Below are positions 1 to 10,261 of a DNA stretch of 64,000 nt, piece after piece; position 1 is the stretch's first letter; each line of letters opens with the position of its first letter. The notes beneath the pieces are model-generated. The model made no database searches. It was not told where the DNA came from and saw only the letters and a program-made list of their open reading frames with translations. The position numbers and the translations under genes are program-made. The DNA comes from Corticimicrobacter populi (GTDB taxonomy: Bacteria > Pseudomonadota > Gammaproteobacteria > Burkholderiales > Burkholderiaceae_B): NCBI RefSeq assembly GCF_003123725.1, contig NZ_QETA01000005.1, positions 1-64,000 of the forward strand. The letters run 5' to 3'.

Positions 1-120
1 GCCGAACTGGGCATGATTCCCATCGTGGCGGCCACCAGCAATGCGATAGCTCATGCCATCGGCAAACGCTTCTATGAGTTTCCGGTTTCTACGGAGAAGA
101 TTCGGAAGGCGTTGGAGTAG
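1..120 (+). CDS. C-terminal end of a molybdopterin-binding xanthine dehydrogenase/aldehyde oxidase subunit (partial)
   Basis: Reading frame 1 is open from the window edge to a TAG at 118-120 and gives 39 residues. The segment GMIPIVAATSNAIAHA followed by a GKRFYEFPVS-like tail resembles the extreme C-terminus of the large molybdopterin subunit of the xanthine dehydrogenase / isoquinoline oxidoreductase family. That family oxidises N-heterocycles or aldehydes with a molybdenum cofactor and passes electrons to an iron-sulphur subunit. The rest lies left of the window, so substrate and completeness cannot be judged. It ends 24 bases before the stop of the convergent RhuM-like gene, with no evident terminator between them. 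Whether it belongs to the island or to the host chromosome is not resolved. Confidence 0.6.
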   Translation, partial: AELGMIPIVAATSNAIAHAIGKRFYEFPVSTEKIRKALE

Positions 121-144
121 TTGGGGGAGGGGGAGAGCTTGGAC

Positions 145-1170
145 TTAGGTGTTCGGCTCACCGGCCGCCAGTTTTTTCACTGCTTTGTCGAAATCGCTTT
201 CAAACAGGCGGTCCTGCACAATTCTGTACTTCTCAAATTCACTTTCCGCATGTGTCTGGGCAAGTTTTGCAGAAATCTTTCCGCTGTTCTGCAGCACTTC
301 CCGTTCATCAAATTCGAGGAAAGCGTCCAACCGCTTGGACCAGTCTTCCATGCTCATGGGAATCTTGCGGCGAGCACGATCCTCGGCCAGTTCCAGATAG
401 GCGTTGACGATACGACCCAATGAATCCAACTCGTCCTTGGTCAGGTAGTTCTTGGCCACGGCCACGTCGGTTTTCAGGATCTTGCCTTCGGGCGCGCTCG
501 CCCAGGAAGTCAGCCCCATATGTGGCTTGCTGCTATCGGCCCGCTTGCGGATCAACTCTGCAGCGGTATGGCCGTGGATGGCGTAGTGCAGTTTGTTCTG
601 TACTTTGGCGAAGAAGGTCTTGGTGGTCGGTGCGTCCTTGTTGTAGTCCACGCTGGTGGCATAGATGTCGGTGATCTTCTGGTAGAAGCGTCGCTCGCTG
701 AGGCGTATCTCGCGGATTTCTGCCAACAGCCGCTCGAAGTAGTCCTCGCCCAGGAAGCTGCCGTTTTCCATGCGCTGACGATCCAGCACATAGCCCTTGA
801 TAGCGAACTCACGCAGCACGCCAGTCGCCCACTGGCGGAACTGCGTTGCGCGTAGGGAATTGACCCGGTAGCCAACGGAAATGATGGCGTCGAGGTTGTA
901 AAACTGGGTCTGGTAGTTCTTGCCGTCACTGGCAGTTATCCGGAATTTCCGGATAACTGCTTCTGCGGCCAGTTCCTGGCTGGCAAAGATGTTCTTCAGA
1001 TGCTCGCTGATGGTGCGCACATCCACCCCGAACAACTCAGCCATCAGCTTCTGCGACAGCCACAGGGTCTCGTCCTCGTAGCGAGCTTCGATGCTCTGCT
1101 CGCCGGCCTGTCCAGTGAAGATCAGAAACTCGGATGTGCTGTTGCGGATTAAGGTGCGTTTGCCACTCAT
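145..1170 (-). CDS. RhuM-family protein, last gene of the defence operon
   Basis: The 341-residue product resembles the RhuM ('virulence RhuM') family first named in Salmonella pathogenicity island 3. These proteins are common in type I restriction loci and genomic islands, and their biochemical role is not established. The N-terminal third has the family features: a strand-rich start, a [13 protein letters not shown] segment that looks like a helix-turn-helix, and the [14 protein letters not shown] motif around residues 100-115. The remainder is mainly helical. The chosen ATG at 1170 overlaps the hsdR stop as ATGA and has a GGAGGAG ribosome-binding site inside hsdR. A longer frame to 1203 exists but lacks this signal. 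The position suggests translational coupling to hsdR. It could be an accessory or toxin-like factor of the cluster; that is inference. Confidence 0.85.
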   Translation of the reverse strand: MSGKRTLIRNSTSEFLIFTGQAGEQSIEARYEDETLWLSQKLMAELFGVDVRTISEHLKNIFASQELAAEAVIRKFRITASDGKNYQTQFYNLDAIISVGYRVNSLRATQFRQWATGVLREFAIKGYVLDRQRMENGSFLGEDYFERLLAEIREIRLSERRFYQKITDIYATSVDYNKDAPTTKTFFAKVQNKLHYAIHGHTAAELIRKRADSSKPHMGLTSWASAPEGKILKTDVAVAKNYLTKDELDSLGRIVNAYLELAEDRARRKIPMSMEDWSKRLDAFLEFDEREVLQNSGKISAKLAQTHAESEFEKYRIVQDRLFESDFDKAVKKLAAGEPNT

Positions 1171-4100
1171 AGCGCATCTCCTCCGGAAGTTGGCAGGTTC
1201 CACATAGCTGACAGTGCTTCAGCTTGTTGCAACACCGTCTGCACCGCTGCGTCCTGTAAATCTGGCGGGTAACCGTATTTACGCAGGATGCGCTTGACCA
1301 GCACACGCATTCGCGCCCGCGCCGAATCTCGGCGTGCCCAATCCACTGAAATGTTGCCCCTCAGGCTCACTAGCAATTCGTGAGCAATCACCTTGAGCTT
1401 GTCATCGCCGATTACTTGCACTGCCGAGTCGTTCTCAGCCAGTGCATCGTAGAAAGCGATTTCATCCGCGCTCAGGCCTTGCTCCTCGCCCCGCGCACGC
1501 GCAGCGCGGATGTCTTTGGCGATCTGAATCAGTTCCTGCAACACCTCAGCGGTGGTAATGGCATTGGCATGGTAGCGCGCAATCGCATCTTCCAACCGTT
1601 CTGAGAATGCCTTGGTCTGCACGATGTTGTTCTTGCTGCGTGAGCGGATGCCGTCATTGACGAGTTTGCGCAATGCCTCCAGCGCCAGGTTTTTCTTCTC
1701 CATCTGCTGCACTTCAGCGAGGAACTCGTCAGACAGGATGGAAATGTCCGGCGATTGGATGCCGGCCGCCTTGAGTATGTCTACGATCTCGGTGGAGACC
1801 ACCGCCCGGCTGACGATCTGTCGGATGGCTAGGTCGTGTTCCTGTGTGCTGATGCCCGACCCTGTGGCGCTTTTGACCAATGCCTCGCGGATAGCCTGGA
1901 AGAAGCCGACTTCCTCGCGAATGGCGCGCGCCTCATCCGAGGCGGAAGCCAGGGCATAGGCCGTGGACAAGGCGAGGACCGCATCCTGATAACGACGTTG
2001 TGCGTTCTTTTTGCCTTCGTCGGTAGTTTCTGCCGCTGCCCATTGCTGCTGCTTATCCAGAATCCACTCAATGGCGCCAGCCATCATCACCAAGCGCTGC
2101 GGTGGTGTGCCGCCCAAAGCTGTGAGATAGTCGAAGCCGTGGTACATGTCTCGTACCACCTCGTACTTCTCCCGCATCTGTGCGATGGCCTGTACCTCGT
2201 CGATACCAGTATTTTCCTTGTCCCGTGGTGAATACTGCGCCAGTGCGGATTTCAGGTTTTGGGCAATACCGATGTAGTCGACAATCAAGCCGGCAGGCTT
2301 ATCACGAAACACGCGGTTGACCCTTGCGATGGCCTGCATCAAACCGTGACCCTTCATCGGTTTGTCTACATACATGGTATGCATGGATGGTGCGTCGAAG
2401 CCAGTCAGCCACATATCGCGCACGATCACCAGCTTCAGCGGATCGTTAGGGTCTTTCGCTCGCCTGGCCAACAGATCGCGCCGGGCTTTGTTGCCAATAT
2501 GCGGTTGCCACTCCGGCGGGTCGCTGGCTGCGCCGGTCATCACGATCTTGACAGCTCCCAACGTATCGTCAGCGTTATGCCAGTCAGGGCGAAGTTTGAT
2601 GATTTCCTTGTACAGATCAAAGCAGATTTCGCGGCTCATGCACACCACCATCGCCTTGCCATCCAGCGCAGCGACCCGCTCCTCGAAGTGTGTCACCAAG
2701 TCTTGTGCCACCAAGGCCAGTCGCTTCTGGCTGCCGACCAGCCGTTCAACAGCGGCGGCACGCCCCTTGAACTTTTCTCTTTCATCCGAGCCTTCGTTCT
2801 CCAACAAGGCCTCAACCTCGGCGTCCAGCTTGGGCTTCTCGTCTTCATCCAGTTCAATACGAGCCAGCCGCGATTCGTAATAGATCGGTACTGTTGCCCC
2901 ATCTTCGACTGCACGACTGATATCGTAGATGTCGATGTAATTGCCAAACAACGCAGGGGTGTTCACGTCAGTGGCTTCGATGGGCGTACCGGTGAAGCCG
3001 ATGAAAGAGGCATTGGGTAGCGCATCGCGCATGTATTTAGCAAAGCCATAGGAGACTTCGCCAGTCTTCCTATCCACCTTGGCCTTCAACCCATATTGGC
3101 TGCGGTGCGCTTCGTCGGCTATGACCACCACATTGCTGCGTTCGGTCAGCGGTTCGCTCACTTCACCGAACTTCTGCAAAGTGGTGAAGATCACGCCGCC
3201 GGAAGCACGTGCGAGCAACTTCTGCAAATCCTCACGGTTCTCGGCCTGCACCGGCGTTTGCCGGATCAAGTCCTTGCACATCGAGAAGGTGGCGAACAAC
3301 TGGTCATCCAGGTCATTACGGTCGGTGAGCACTACCAGTGTTGGGTTCTTCATCGCCGAGTGCTGTACCAGACGACCGGCGTAGAAGGCCATCAGCAAGC
3401 TCTTTCCGCTGCCCTGGGTGTGCCAGATCACGCCTGCGCGCCGGTCACCATGTGCCTGTGTCTCCACGCTGGGCAATCCGTAGTGCCCAGGTTCTTCGTG
3501 CACACTTCGACTTGAGCTGGCGGCTCGGATGGTGGATTCAATGGCGTGGTTGACCGCGTGATACTGGTGATAACCAGCAATAATCTTGACCAATCCGCGC
3601 CCAGCCTCTCCGAACGCAGTGAACCAACGCAGCAGGTCGAGAAGGCGTCGAGGTTCGAACACGCCTTCGATCAGTGTCGGTAGCTCGGGCTGTCCCTTGG
3701 GTAGCACGTCCTTGCCGTCGGTGGTACGCCATGGCATGAAACGTTCCAGATCTGCGGACAGCGAGCCAACCCGTGCCGTTATGCCATCGGAGGTGACCAG
3801 CACGGCATTCGTGTGAAATAGCGCGGCGATCTGCTGCTTATAGGTCTGCAACTGATTGAACGCGCCCACCAGGTTTGCCCCAGCGCTGCCGGGCGCTTTC
3901 AACTCGATCACCGCCAGTGGCAGACCGTTGACAAATAACACCACGTCCGGTCTGCGCTTGTATTGACCGCTTATGACCACGAACTGCTGAACAGCAAGCC
4001 AGTCGTTGCTCTCGGGCCGCTCGAAGTTGAGCAGCAATACCTTGCCTGCGGTGAGTACACCGTCGTCTGCGTAGTATTCGATATCCACGCCTTCGGTCAG

Positions 4101-4376
4101 CAGCTTGTGGATACGGCGATTTTCCTCCAGCAGGTTTGGTAGTTCGCTCTGGGTGAGCTTGCGGATGGCGTCGGCCCTCGCCTCCGGCGGCAACTGCGGA
4201 TTAAGCCGTAATACAGCATCCTCTAGTCGCGCTTTCAGAATGACGACATCATGACTTTCACGCTCCGGCGCACTGCCGTCCGGGCCGATGGTGTTGTCCG
4301 AGGTTATGGTATAGCCCAACCTGCGTAGTTGTTCGAGCAGGGCTTGCTCAACTGCGGCTTCTGATAGAAATGCCAT
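1167..4376 (-). CDS. hsdR: Type I restriction enzyme R subunit (HsdR)
   Basis: At 1069 residues this is a full-length HsdR, the ATP-dependent translocase and nuclease of a type I restriction-modification complex (R2M2S). The PD-(D/E)XK nuclease domain is visible near residues 143-160: RRPDVV supplies the Asp, and the ELK that follows supplies Glu and Lys. A QxxxY motif follows at about 174-178. The helicase part has Walker A (TQGSGKS, about 320-326) and a DEAH box ([11 protein letters not shown], about 420). The helical C-terminal region presumably contacts the methylase core. All key residues seen are intact, so the enzyme is probably active. The start overlaps the upstream stop by ATGA. The order M-S-(two accessory genes)-R is characteristic of this locus. 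Confidence 0.96.
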   Translation of the reverse strand: MAFLSEAAVEQALLEQLRRLGYTITSDNTIGPDGSAPERESHDVVILKARLEDAVLRLNPQLPPEARADAIRKLTQSELPNLLEENRRIHKLLTEGVDIEYYADDGVLTAGKVLLLNFERPESNDWLAVQQFVVISGQYKRRPDVVLFVNGLPLAVIELKAPGSAGANLVGAFNQLQTYKQQIAALFHTNAVLVTSDGITARVGSLSADLERFMPWRTTDGKDVLPKGQPELPTLIEGVFEPRRLLDLLRWFTAFGEAGRGLVKIIAGYHQYHAVNHAIESTIRAASSSRSVHEEPGHYGLPSVETQAHGDRRAGVIWHTQGSGKSLLMAFYAGRLVQHSAMKNPTLVVLTDRNDLDDQLFATFSMCKDLIRQTPVQAENREDLQKLLARASGGVIFTTLQKFGEVSEPLTERSNVVVIADEAHRSQYGLKAKVDRKTGEVSYGFAKYMRDALPNASFIGFTGTPIEATDVNTPALFGNYIDIYDISRAVEDGATVPIYYESRLARIELDEDEKPKLDAEVEALLENEGSDEREKFKGRAAAVERLVGSQKRLALVAQDLVTHFEERVAALDGKAMVVCMSREICFDLYKEIIKLRPDWHNADDTLGAVKIVMTGAASDPPEWQPHIGNKARRDLLARRAKDPNDPLKLVIVRDMWLTGFDAPSMHTMYVDKPMKGHGLMQAIARVNRVFRDKPAGLIVDYIGIAQNLKSALAQYSPRDKENTGIDEVQAIAQMREKYEVVRDMYHGFDYLTALGGTPPQRLVMMAGAIEWILDKQQQWAAAETTDEGKKNAQRRYQDAVLALSTAYALASASDEARAIREEVGFFQAIREALVKSATGSGISTQEHDLAIRQIVSRAVVSTEIVDILKAAGIQSPDISILSDEFLAEVQQMEKKNLALEALRKLVNDGIRSRSKNNIVQTKAFSERLEDAIARYHANAITTAEVLQELIQIAKDIRAARARGEEQGLSADEIAFYDALAENDSAVQVIGDDKLKVIAHELLVSLRGNISVDWARRDSARARMRVLVKRILRKYGYPPDLQDAAVQTVLQQAEALSAMWNLPTSGGDAL

Positions 4377-5050
4377 CAGCTCTGCTCCTCATCGGAAGGT
4401 GGTTGTCGTGCCGGAACGACTTTCCTTATGTGCTCCTCGATTGAGGTTGCATCAATAAATCGAATCTGTGCGTCAGCGGTTTTGGCCAATGTGCCCATGT
4501 GCTTCTTGATGTCAGTCAGCGCATCAGCGATCTTGACAATGGATGGCTTTTCGACAATCCCCGGGAGTCCGGCATACGCCGAGACATCCAAAAGGTATTT
4601 TTCAGCGTGTAGCTTCTTTTCTCCAGCAGCACGCCAGCTAACCTTGACGTAAAAAGGTTTGAGTTGCTTGCTGACGTTCGTGTCTTTGGGCCTGAACAGA
4701 TTGAACCCAATGGCAAAGGTAAAGCTGAACTTCTCACCCTGACCAATCATGGTCAGCGCAGGGCGTTCTTCGGTGTGCTTGAACAGAATATGATAATTCT
4801 CGAAATCGCCGTCTTCACGCTCGAACGAATAGCAGACATCCAAGGCTGGGCCCGAGCCCACATTGGAAAGTGAGAGTTGCAAGGCTCCATTACCGTCTGG
4901 GTGTGGCTCAAAATGGGCAACGACCTGCGGCAAACTGCCCGCTTTCCGCAGCGCGCGGTTTTCGCGTAGCAGCGCATAAGTGAATGCTGTGTAGATCAGG
5001 GTGGAAAAGCCACCCACCGCGGTTCCAATGACTGCCCAATCCCAGGCCAT
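4376..5050 (-). CDS. Membrane-anchored protein of unknown function between the Abi-like gene and hsdR
   Basis: The 224-residue product begins with one hydrophobic segment (about residues 5-28, [20 protein letters not shown]). A probable beta-sandwich region follows (about 40-150), containing [16 protein letters not shown]. The C-terminus is charged, helical and ends DEEQS. This layout suggests a single-span protein with a cytoplasmic body. I do not recognise a named family. Similar N-terminally anchored proteins occur between restriction genes in other type I loci, which is general knowledge rather than a search result. It overlaps both neighbours with ATGA junctions at 5050 and 4376, so it is almost certainly co-translated with them. 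Its codon use looks more AT-rich than that of the core genes. Confidence 0.72.
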   Translation of the reverse strand: MAWDWAVIGTAVGGFSTLIYTAFTYALLRENRALRKAGSLPQVVAHFEPHPDGNGALQLSLSNVGSGPALDVCYSFEREDGDFENYHILFKHTEERPALTMIGQGEKFSFTFAIGFNLFRPKDTNVSKQLKPFYVKVSWRAAGEKKLHAEKYLLDVSAYAGLPGIVEKPSIVKIADALTDIKKHMGTLAKTADAQIRFIDATSIEEHIRKVVPARQPPSDEEQS

Positions 5051-5790
5051 CAGGGTTCTCCTTGTTCTGCGTCTTGCTCCGCTATAGGAGCATCACGTGC
5101 GGCGTTCAATGCTTCGATATAAGCATCACGATCAAGCTGGTAGAGCAAACGGCTAACGGAAACATTGAGGGGAAAGGAATCATGGCCAGGCAGAAGAATA
5201 CGAAACTCAGGATTGCCGTCATCGTCCATCAGCAGTTCCAACCCGACATGAGCGTCAATCAACTGGTTGAATTCTTCAAACCGCTCCCATGGCTCGCGCG
5301 AATTGACCGGGTCTCGCTGCGCTTCCAGATAGGCTTGGTGCAGAAACATCACCAGCGCATCCGCTGATAAGACTGCTGAGCGGCGATGATGGATGGACAG
5401 TTTGGCAAGAAATCCATCCCGCCCATGACTCACTGGACCAGATTCGTTCCGTAGATCGCCCAATGCTGTTGTCAGTTTGTGATGTTGCGATACCAGCTTG
5501 AGAAATTTGTTGTTCTGGTTTTCTCCAAGCTTCAGCACGCGTACTGCAGCACTGACCCACTCACCGAAATCCGGAGCCGTGGCTTTCGGCTTGACGGGTT
5601 GGGTAAGTGAATCCAGTTCATTCACGATGATGCGGCAGAAAACTTCGACGATGGATTTCGCGCAGTCGATGCACGCGTCGTTGTCCTGGTCCAGCGTGCG
5701 CTCCAGTGCCTCGAAAGTCTGCTGCAACATTGGCGCATCGCGCCAATATAGGCAAGCCTCACGGATACCAGGGCACCAGTCCAGACTCAT
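5050..5790 (-). CDS. Abortive-infection-like protein (Abi C-terminal type domain)
   Basis: The product has 246 residues. Around residues 108-123 it carries the motif LGDLRNESGPVSHG. This resembles the RNK...xHG signature of the abortive infection C-terminal domain found in phage-defence proteins such as AbiJ-type factors. The helical N-terminal half includes DACIDCAKSIVEVFCRII, also typical of these families, in which a helix precedes the RN..HG motif. The family is linked to suicide-type defence, but its mechanism is unclear and I infer only a defence role. It overlaps hsdS at 5787-5790 (ATGA) and the membrane protein gene at 5050, placing it inside the restriction operon. Confidence 0.7.
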   Translation of the reverse strand: MSLDWCPGIREACLYWRDAPMLQQTFEALERTLDQDNDACIDCAKSIVEVFCRIIVNELDSLTQPVKPKATAPDFGEWVSAAVRVLKLGENQNNKFLKLVSQHHKLTTALGDLRNESGPVSHGRDGFLAKLSIHHRRSAVLSADALVMFLHQAYLEAQRDPVNSREPWERFEEFNQLIDAHVGLELLMDDDGNPEFRILLPGHDSFPLNVSVSRLLYQLDRDAYIEALNAARDAPIAEQDAEQGEP

Positions 5791-7067
5791 GTTGTTTCTC
5801 CCCGGAAGCGCTGCTCCTCATCCTTTACACGAAACTCGCCTGAAATCAGCTTTGGCAGCAGGGTGTCGCGGAGTTGGGCGAGTGTCCGGGATTGGCGTTC
5901 GTTCTCAACGATACGCTGATGTAATGGTCTTACTTTCTGTTCGAACTTATGTAGGGTTTCTGCAGGTGGAACGATTATGGGTAGAGGACGGAAGTTGCTT
6001 TTACTGATTTCGAGAAAGGTTGAGCCGTTGGCATTTCCGACGATGGCATCCATGTTTTCGCGGCACCAGTTCAACATGAAAACGTTGGACAGCACTCCGT
6101 TGCACTTCATGGCAATAAAGCCTTGATTGATAGCTGTCGGCACTTCTGTAATCGCCAGGTAACCAATTGGTGCACGCGATGAAAGCAACAGGGTCCCGGA
6201 GGGCAACAAACCCGACGTAATTTTTGCCAAGCCCGCGTCGGTGATTTTGCGTTCAGTAGCCAATAACACTGGAAAGACGATCGAGGACAAATCTTTGGGC
6301 GTGGCCCAGTGGTATGTACCATTATCCCAGTATTCGACTTCCTTAGTGCTCGGCGTCGAGCCCCCGAATATGGCGACCTCCTCACCGACTGTAGATACAC
6401 GCCAGCCTTTCGGAATCAAGCCTAGTTTTGATTCCCACATATCCTCTGGCGGTACGCCGTCAAAGTCTACAAACCAGGACTTAAACAGACCGCTGGCCAT
6501 CGCTTCCAGCGTCTGGTTCATATGTCGGTTAAGGTTGATTTTATCGTCCAACGCACCAAGGATACGGGCGATGACGCATTGTTCTTCGAAAGGAGGGATG
6601 CACGTTACAAAACTCTCAATTCGTCCTGGTGACGTGTGCTTGACCGTAGTACCTGTAGCAGAACCTACAACCCACGAACGATATTCATGTGTGCGTAACA
6701 GATATTGCACAAAGCGCGGAGATGTTTGCACGTCTGGGTTGAATTCCAGCAGCCCGACTCTCTGGTTATGCAACCAAGTCATTTCATCCCTAGGAATGCT
6801 TGCTGCATAACCAAGCGTGTCCGACTCTTTGCTCAAATCGGTCATAGTCACAACGACTTGCTCAGGCCTGAGAACATAATCTTGCGGAACTGGTCCGCGA
6901 TAATACTTTCGCTTGTCGTCTTTAAAGCCACCACCGATAGCAAAATTCCCAGGTGTTACCAGCACAGTTTTTTGCGGTTCATCAGTGAAGTGCTCACCCT
7001 TAAAAGCGAAGCCGTGTTTCACCTTAAATAAATCGCCGAGCGATACCTCACGCCATTCAGCAACCAT
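5787..7067 (-). CDS. hsdS: Type I restriction-modification specificity subunit (HsdS)
   Basis: HsdS selects the bipartite DNA target of the M2S methylase and the R2M2S nuclease. The 426-residue frame has two target-recognition domains (about 1-160 and 215-375). They are separated by a helical conserved region ([20 protein letters not shown]), and a second spacer at the C-terminus contains [20 protein letters not shown]. The two recognition domains differ in sequence, as expected for an asymmetric target. The ATG at 7067 begins [13 protein letters not shown], a usual HsdS N-terminus, and overlaps the end of hsdM by 11 bases. The open frame extends upstream to 7337, but that part is antisense-like noise within hsdM. 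The recognition sequence cannot be read from the protein. Confidence 0.95.
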   Translation of the reverse strand: MVAEWREVSLGDLFKVKHGFAFKGEHFTDEPQKTVLVTPGNFAIGGGFKDDKRKYYRGPVPQDYVLRPEQVVVTMTDLSKESDTLGYAASIPRDEMTWLHNQRVGLLEFNPDVQTSPRFVQYLLRTHEYRSWVVGSATGTTVKHTSPGRIESFVTCIPPFEEQCVIARILGALDDKINLNRHMNQTLEAMASGLFKSWFVDFDGVPPEDMWESKLGLIPKGWRVSTVGEEVAIFGGSTPSTKEVEYWDNGTYHWATPKDLSSIVFPVLLATERKITDAGLAKITSGLLPSGTLLLSSRAPIGYLAITEVPTAINQGFIAMKCNGVLSNVFMLNWCRENMDAIVGNANGSTFLEISKSNFRPLPIIVPPAETLHKFEQKVRPLHQRIVENERQSRTLAQLRDTLLPKLISGEFRVKDEEQRFRGETT

Positions 7068-8880
7068 AGCCCAGCTCCGACAGGTTGACTTCGATGAGTG
7101 CATCAAGTTTTGCCGCTTCTGATTGCTGTTTGCGCCACTGCGCTGCGAGGCGCTGCATTTTTTTATCGAATGGTTCACCATTGTCCGTTTGCGCCATAGC
7201 GCCGACGTAGCGCCCCGGTGTGAGCACATGACCGTGTTTGCGAACGTCAGCAAGCGATGCGGATTTGCAGTAGCCGGGTACATCGGTGTATACGCCCGCA
7301 TGCTTTTCGCCCCGCCATGCATGGTAGGTATCTGCAATCCTGGATATTTCGTCTTCGGTCAACTCGCGTCGGGTACGGTCAACGAGCACACCCATGTTGC
7401 GTGCGTCGATAAACAGGATTTCTCCGCGCCGGTCGCGCAGCTTGCTGTTCTTCGCCAGTCCGTTGCTACGGTCTTTGGCCAGTATCCAAAGGCAGGCTGG
7501 AATCTGCGTGGAGTAGAACAACTGCCCCGGCAGCGCAACCATGCAATCCACCGCGCCGGCTTCGATCATTGCCTTGCGGATCTCGCCCTCGCCGCTCTGC
7601 TGGCTGCTCATGGAGCCATTCGCCAGCACCACACCGGCAAAGCCGTGCGGCGCAAGGTGGTGGAAGATGTGCTGCAACCATGCATAGTTGGCGTTGCCCA
7701 CCGGCGGCGAGCCGAATTTCCAACGCACGTCATCGCGCAGGCGCTCGCCGCCCCAGTCGGAAATGTTGAACGGAGGGTTGGCGAGGATGAAGTCGGCCTT
7801 TAGGTCGCGTAGCTCGTCCCTGTGGAAGCTGCCCTCGTTGTTCCAGCGGATGTCGCTGTCGATGCCGCGCACGGCAAGGTTCATCTTGCACAGGCGCCAG
7901 GTGGTGTAGTTGCTTTCCTGGCCGTAGATGGCGATATCGCCGATACGCCCGCCGTGCTCGTTCACGAATTTCTCACTTTGCACGAACATACCACCGCTGC
8001 CGCAACATGGGTCGTACACGCGGCCTTTGTACGGCTCAATCATTTCCACTAGGGTGCGTACCACGCTGCGCGGCGTATAGAACTCTCCGCCACGTTTACC
8101 TTCGGCACCGGCAAACTGACCGAGGAAGTACTCGTATACCCGGCCCAGCACATCCTTGGACTTGTCGCCCCTCTCGTTCAGCGCGATGCCGGAAATCAGA
8201 TCAATCAGTTCCCCCAGCATCACCTTGTTGAGGGCAGGCCGAGCGTAGTCCTTGGGTAGCACGCCTTTCAGGGATTCGTTGTCTTTCTCGATGGCGCGCA
8301 TGGCGTCGTCGATCAGCGTCCCGATGCTCGCCTGCTTGGCGTTAGCTTGTAGGTGCGACCAGCGTGCTTCCTTGGGTACCCAGAAGATGTTGTCGGCGAG
8401 ATATTCATCCTTATCTTCCGCCGCCAGCGGGTCTTCCGCCAACAACTCTGCATGACGAGCCTCGAAAGCATCCGAGATGTACTTGAGGAAGATCAGGCCG
8501 AGCGCGACGTGCTTGTAATCGCTGGGCTCCATGTTGCCGCGCAGTTTGTCGGCGGTTTTCCACAGCTGGTCGGCATAGTCGATTTCCGACACGGGTGTCT
8601 GACTCGAAGCTGCTGTTGTGGCCTTGGGCTGTGCAGACTTAGGTTTGGGAGCATCTTTGGGTACGACCGTCCCGACGTGCGTGGTTGTGTTCAAGGCAAC
8701 TGAACCGCCGCGTCCCCGTCCTGGGCGGACTCGGCCGTCTTTGATCAGTTGTTGCTTGATACGCTGGTAAGTGCTGTCCTGCCAACCCAGTGCTTCGAGC
8801 AGACGTTGATTTCCCGCGCTGCCGCCCAAGGAGGTCAACGTGGCGATAAAGCGTTCAATCAGTTGTTCAGTAGATGTCAC
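7057..8880 (-). CDS. hsdM: Type I restriction-modification methyltransferase subunit (HsdM) with N-terminal HTH-like extension
   Basis: HsdM transfers methyl groups from S-adenosylmethionine to adenine N6 in host DNA. The 607-residue protein has the HsdM N-terminal domain at about 100-235 ([20 protein letters not shown]). The methylase core carries motif I DPCCGSGG at 290-297 and catalytic NPPF at 368-371. About 75 extra residues at the N-terminus look like a winged helix ([21 protein letters not shown]), followed by a Pro/Ala/Lys-rich linker. The start is GTG at 8880, preceded by AGAGGAA at a suitable distance. It follows the Mrr-like gene by 17 bases and overlaps hsdS. The N-terminal extension could give extra DNA binding or autoregulation; that is inference. 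Confidence 0.96.
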   Translation of the reverse strand: MTSTEQLIERFIATLTSLGGSAGNQRLLEALGWQDSTYQRIKQQLIKDGRVRPGRGRGGSVALNTTTHVGTVVPKDAPKPKSAQPKATTAASSQTPVSEIDYADQLWKTADKLRGNMEPSDYKHVALGLIFLKYISDAFEARHAELLAEDPLAAEDKDEYLADNIFWVPKEARWSHLQANAKQASIGTLIDDAMRAIEKDNESLKGVLPKDYARPALNKVMLGELIDLISGIALNERGDKSKDVLGRVYEYFLGQFAGAEGKRGGEFYTPRSVVRTLVEMIEPYKGRVYDPCCGSGGMFVQSEKFVNEHGGRIGDIAIYGQESNYTTWRLCKMNLAVRGIDSDIRWNNEGSFHRDELRDLKADFILANPPFNISDWGGERLRDDVRWKFGSPPVGNANYAWLQHIFHHLAPHGFAGVVLANGSMSSQQSGEGEIRKAMIEAGAVDCMVALPGQLFYSTQIPACLWILAKDRSNGLAKNSKLRDRRGEILFIDARNMGVLVDRTRRELTEDEISRIADTYHAWRGEKHAGVYTDVPGYCKSASLADVRKHGHVLTPGRYVGAMAQTDNGEPFDKKMQRLAAQWRKQQSEAAKLDALIEVNLSELGYGC

Positions 8881-8897
8881 TTATTATTCCTCTGGCT

Positions 8898-9917
8898 TTA
8901 AGCGGGCCAGTACAGCCGCTTCAGCGGCACGATTCGTTTGGTTTCGGCATCGGTGGCGTCGTAATGCTCGATCAGGGCGCGCACCACATGATCCAGCGTC
9001 CACATTGCCAGCGGGATGGATGCTCGATCTGCTTCGTACTGGGCATCCTTGGAGAAGCCACCAGTGCTTACATATAGCCCACGATCATCCTTGTGGCGGC
9101 CGCCGAGGAAGCTGCGGATATCCTGACTGCCCATTTGCCCCTTGCGGTGCTTGACCTCCACGACGATGCGCGGGTGTTCGAAGCCAAAGCCGTCTGGCGA
9201 GGCAACGATGTCCTTGCCTCGATCCGAGCCGGGAGGCGAGACCTGCGTCTTGTAGCCCATGGCGCGCAGGATGCCGGCGACCAGTTGCTGCATGTCGTCC
9301 CAGTCGAGTTCGTTGACCCGATCCTTGATGCGCTCCAGCGCCTGGGATTCGATATCGGCCAATGGATCGGCGATGACTTCCTCGGCTTCATCTTCCACGG
9401 CTGGCGCCGGTTTACCCTTCAGCGCCGCCAGCACTTCGGCTGCCGCGCTGGATGGCACTTCGAACAGGGTCAGGGTCGAACCCAGGCTGTTCTTTGTGCT
9501 GGTGCCCAAGCTGTCGCGTGGCAATTCCTGCGTTTGCCACTGCACCTTGCGCGCCAGCGGCATGCCTTGCTCGGCCCACTCAGGGTGGTGTTCGGCTGAC
9601 CTCGTGACCTTGCCGATCGAGTACAGGCGATTGGCTGGCGAATAGGTGATGATCCAGTCGCCATCCTGGATGTCGTTGACGAAGCGCCAGACCTGCGATG
9701 CACCCGATACCACTGTGCCTTGCTTTGCCTGTGGGTCGGCGGATTGGTACAGGGCGATTAGCTGCTTGCGTCCGACACCGGGTTTGGCATGGGCTGCCAA
9801 TTGATTCCAGCCCACGGCAGCTACGCCGCGTTCTCGAAAGGCGTCATACAAGCTTCCGCCTTCGCCTCGCACCATCCACATCCGTGCCATTGCATTCCCT
9901 CTCTTATTCGTAGCCAT
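8898..9917 (-). CDS. Mrr-type restriction endonuclease with an extra N-terminal domain
   Basis: The C-terminal half (about residues 195-339) matches the Mrr catalytic fold. GYKTQVSPPGSDRGKDIVA supplies the catalytic Asp near 236, and IVVEVKHRKGQMGSQDIRSF supplies Glu254 and Lys256, here E-V-K where many relatives have Q-x-K. The N-terminal 150 residues (WMVRGEGGSLYDAF, GDWIITYSPANRLYSIG) resemble a PUA/EVE-like or small-molecule/base-reading domain, but I am not certain. Such fusions often act as modification-dependent (type IV) nucleases. The ATG at 9917 shares its A with the TGA stop of the HTH gene. It lies directly upstream of hsdM, so the locus combines a type I and a possible type IV activity. 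Confidence 0.85.
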   Translation of the reverse strand: MATNKRGNAMARMWMVRGEGGSLYDAFRERGVAAVGWNQLAAHAKPGVGRKQLIALYQSADPQAKQGTVVSGASQVWRFVNDIQDGDWIITYSPANRLYSIGKVTRSAEHHPEWAEQGMPLARKVQWQTQELPRDSLGTSTKNSLGSTLTLFEVPSSAAAEVLAALKGKPAPAVEDEAEEVIADPLADIESQALERIKDRVNELDWDDMQQLVAGILRAMGYKTQVSPPGSDRGKDIVASPDGFGFEHPRIVVEVKHRKGQMGSQDIRSFLGGRHKDDRGLYVSTGGFSKDAQYEADRASIPLAMWTLDHVVRALIEHYDATDAETKRIVPLKRLYWPA

Positions 9918-10234
9918 CAATCCAGCACCACCAGAAACTCAGTCGCCAGCGCTGTCGGCTGAACATCTCGAACATTGCGCTGCAGCGACACCAGGCCGTA
10001 ATCCGACATCATCCGCAGCGTGCGCGACAGGTTCGGCACCTTGCGGCCACTGAGTTCGGCCAGTTCGGTCAGGGATTTGGGTTGTTTGTCGTGGATTAGG
10101 CGCAGCAGGCGGCGGTTGTCGTCCGACAGCACCGCTGCCAGTGATGCCAGTGACGGAAACCAAATACTGGGCGTTTCGCTTCCCTTTGGTGGCGAACCTT
10201 CTGGCTGTCGGATACCCACAATGCAGCGCTTCAT
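9917..10234 (-). CDS. Small helix-turn-helix regulator heading the defence operon
   Basis: The 105-residue product has a winged-helix region at about 45-100: LLRLIHDKQPKSLTELAELSG, RKVPNLSRTLRMMSDYGLV, then a wing. It resembles the MarR-like 'HVO_A0114 family' DNA-binding proteins often paired with toxins or defence genes. Two starts are possible: ATG at 10234, or TTG at 10264, which adds ten residues. I prefer 10234 because a TACAAT -10 element lies at 10267-10272, so a transcript would begin near 10260. A perfect inverted repeat at 10270-10284 overlaps that -10, consistent with autorepression. The stop is fused to the start of the Mrr-like gene (TGATG), so it is the promoter-proximal gene of an eight-gene operon. 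Confidence 0.8.
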   Translation of the reverse strand: MKRCIVGIRQPEGSPPKGSETPSIWFPSLASLAAVLSDDNRRLLRLIHDKQPKSLTELAELSGRKVPNLSRTLRMMSDYGLVSLQRNVRDVQPTALATEFLVVLD

Positions 10235-10261
10235 GATCGCAAATCCAATGACACGTTGACT

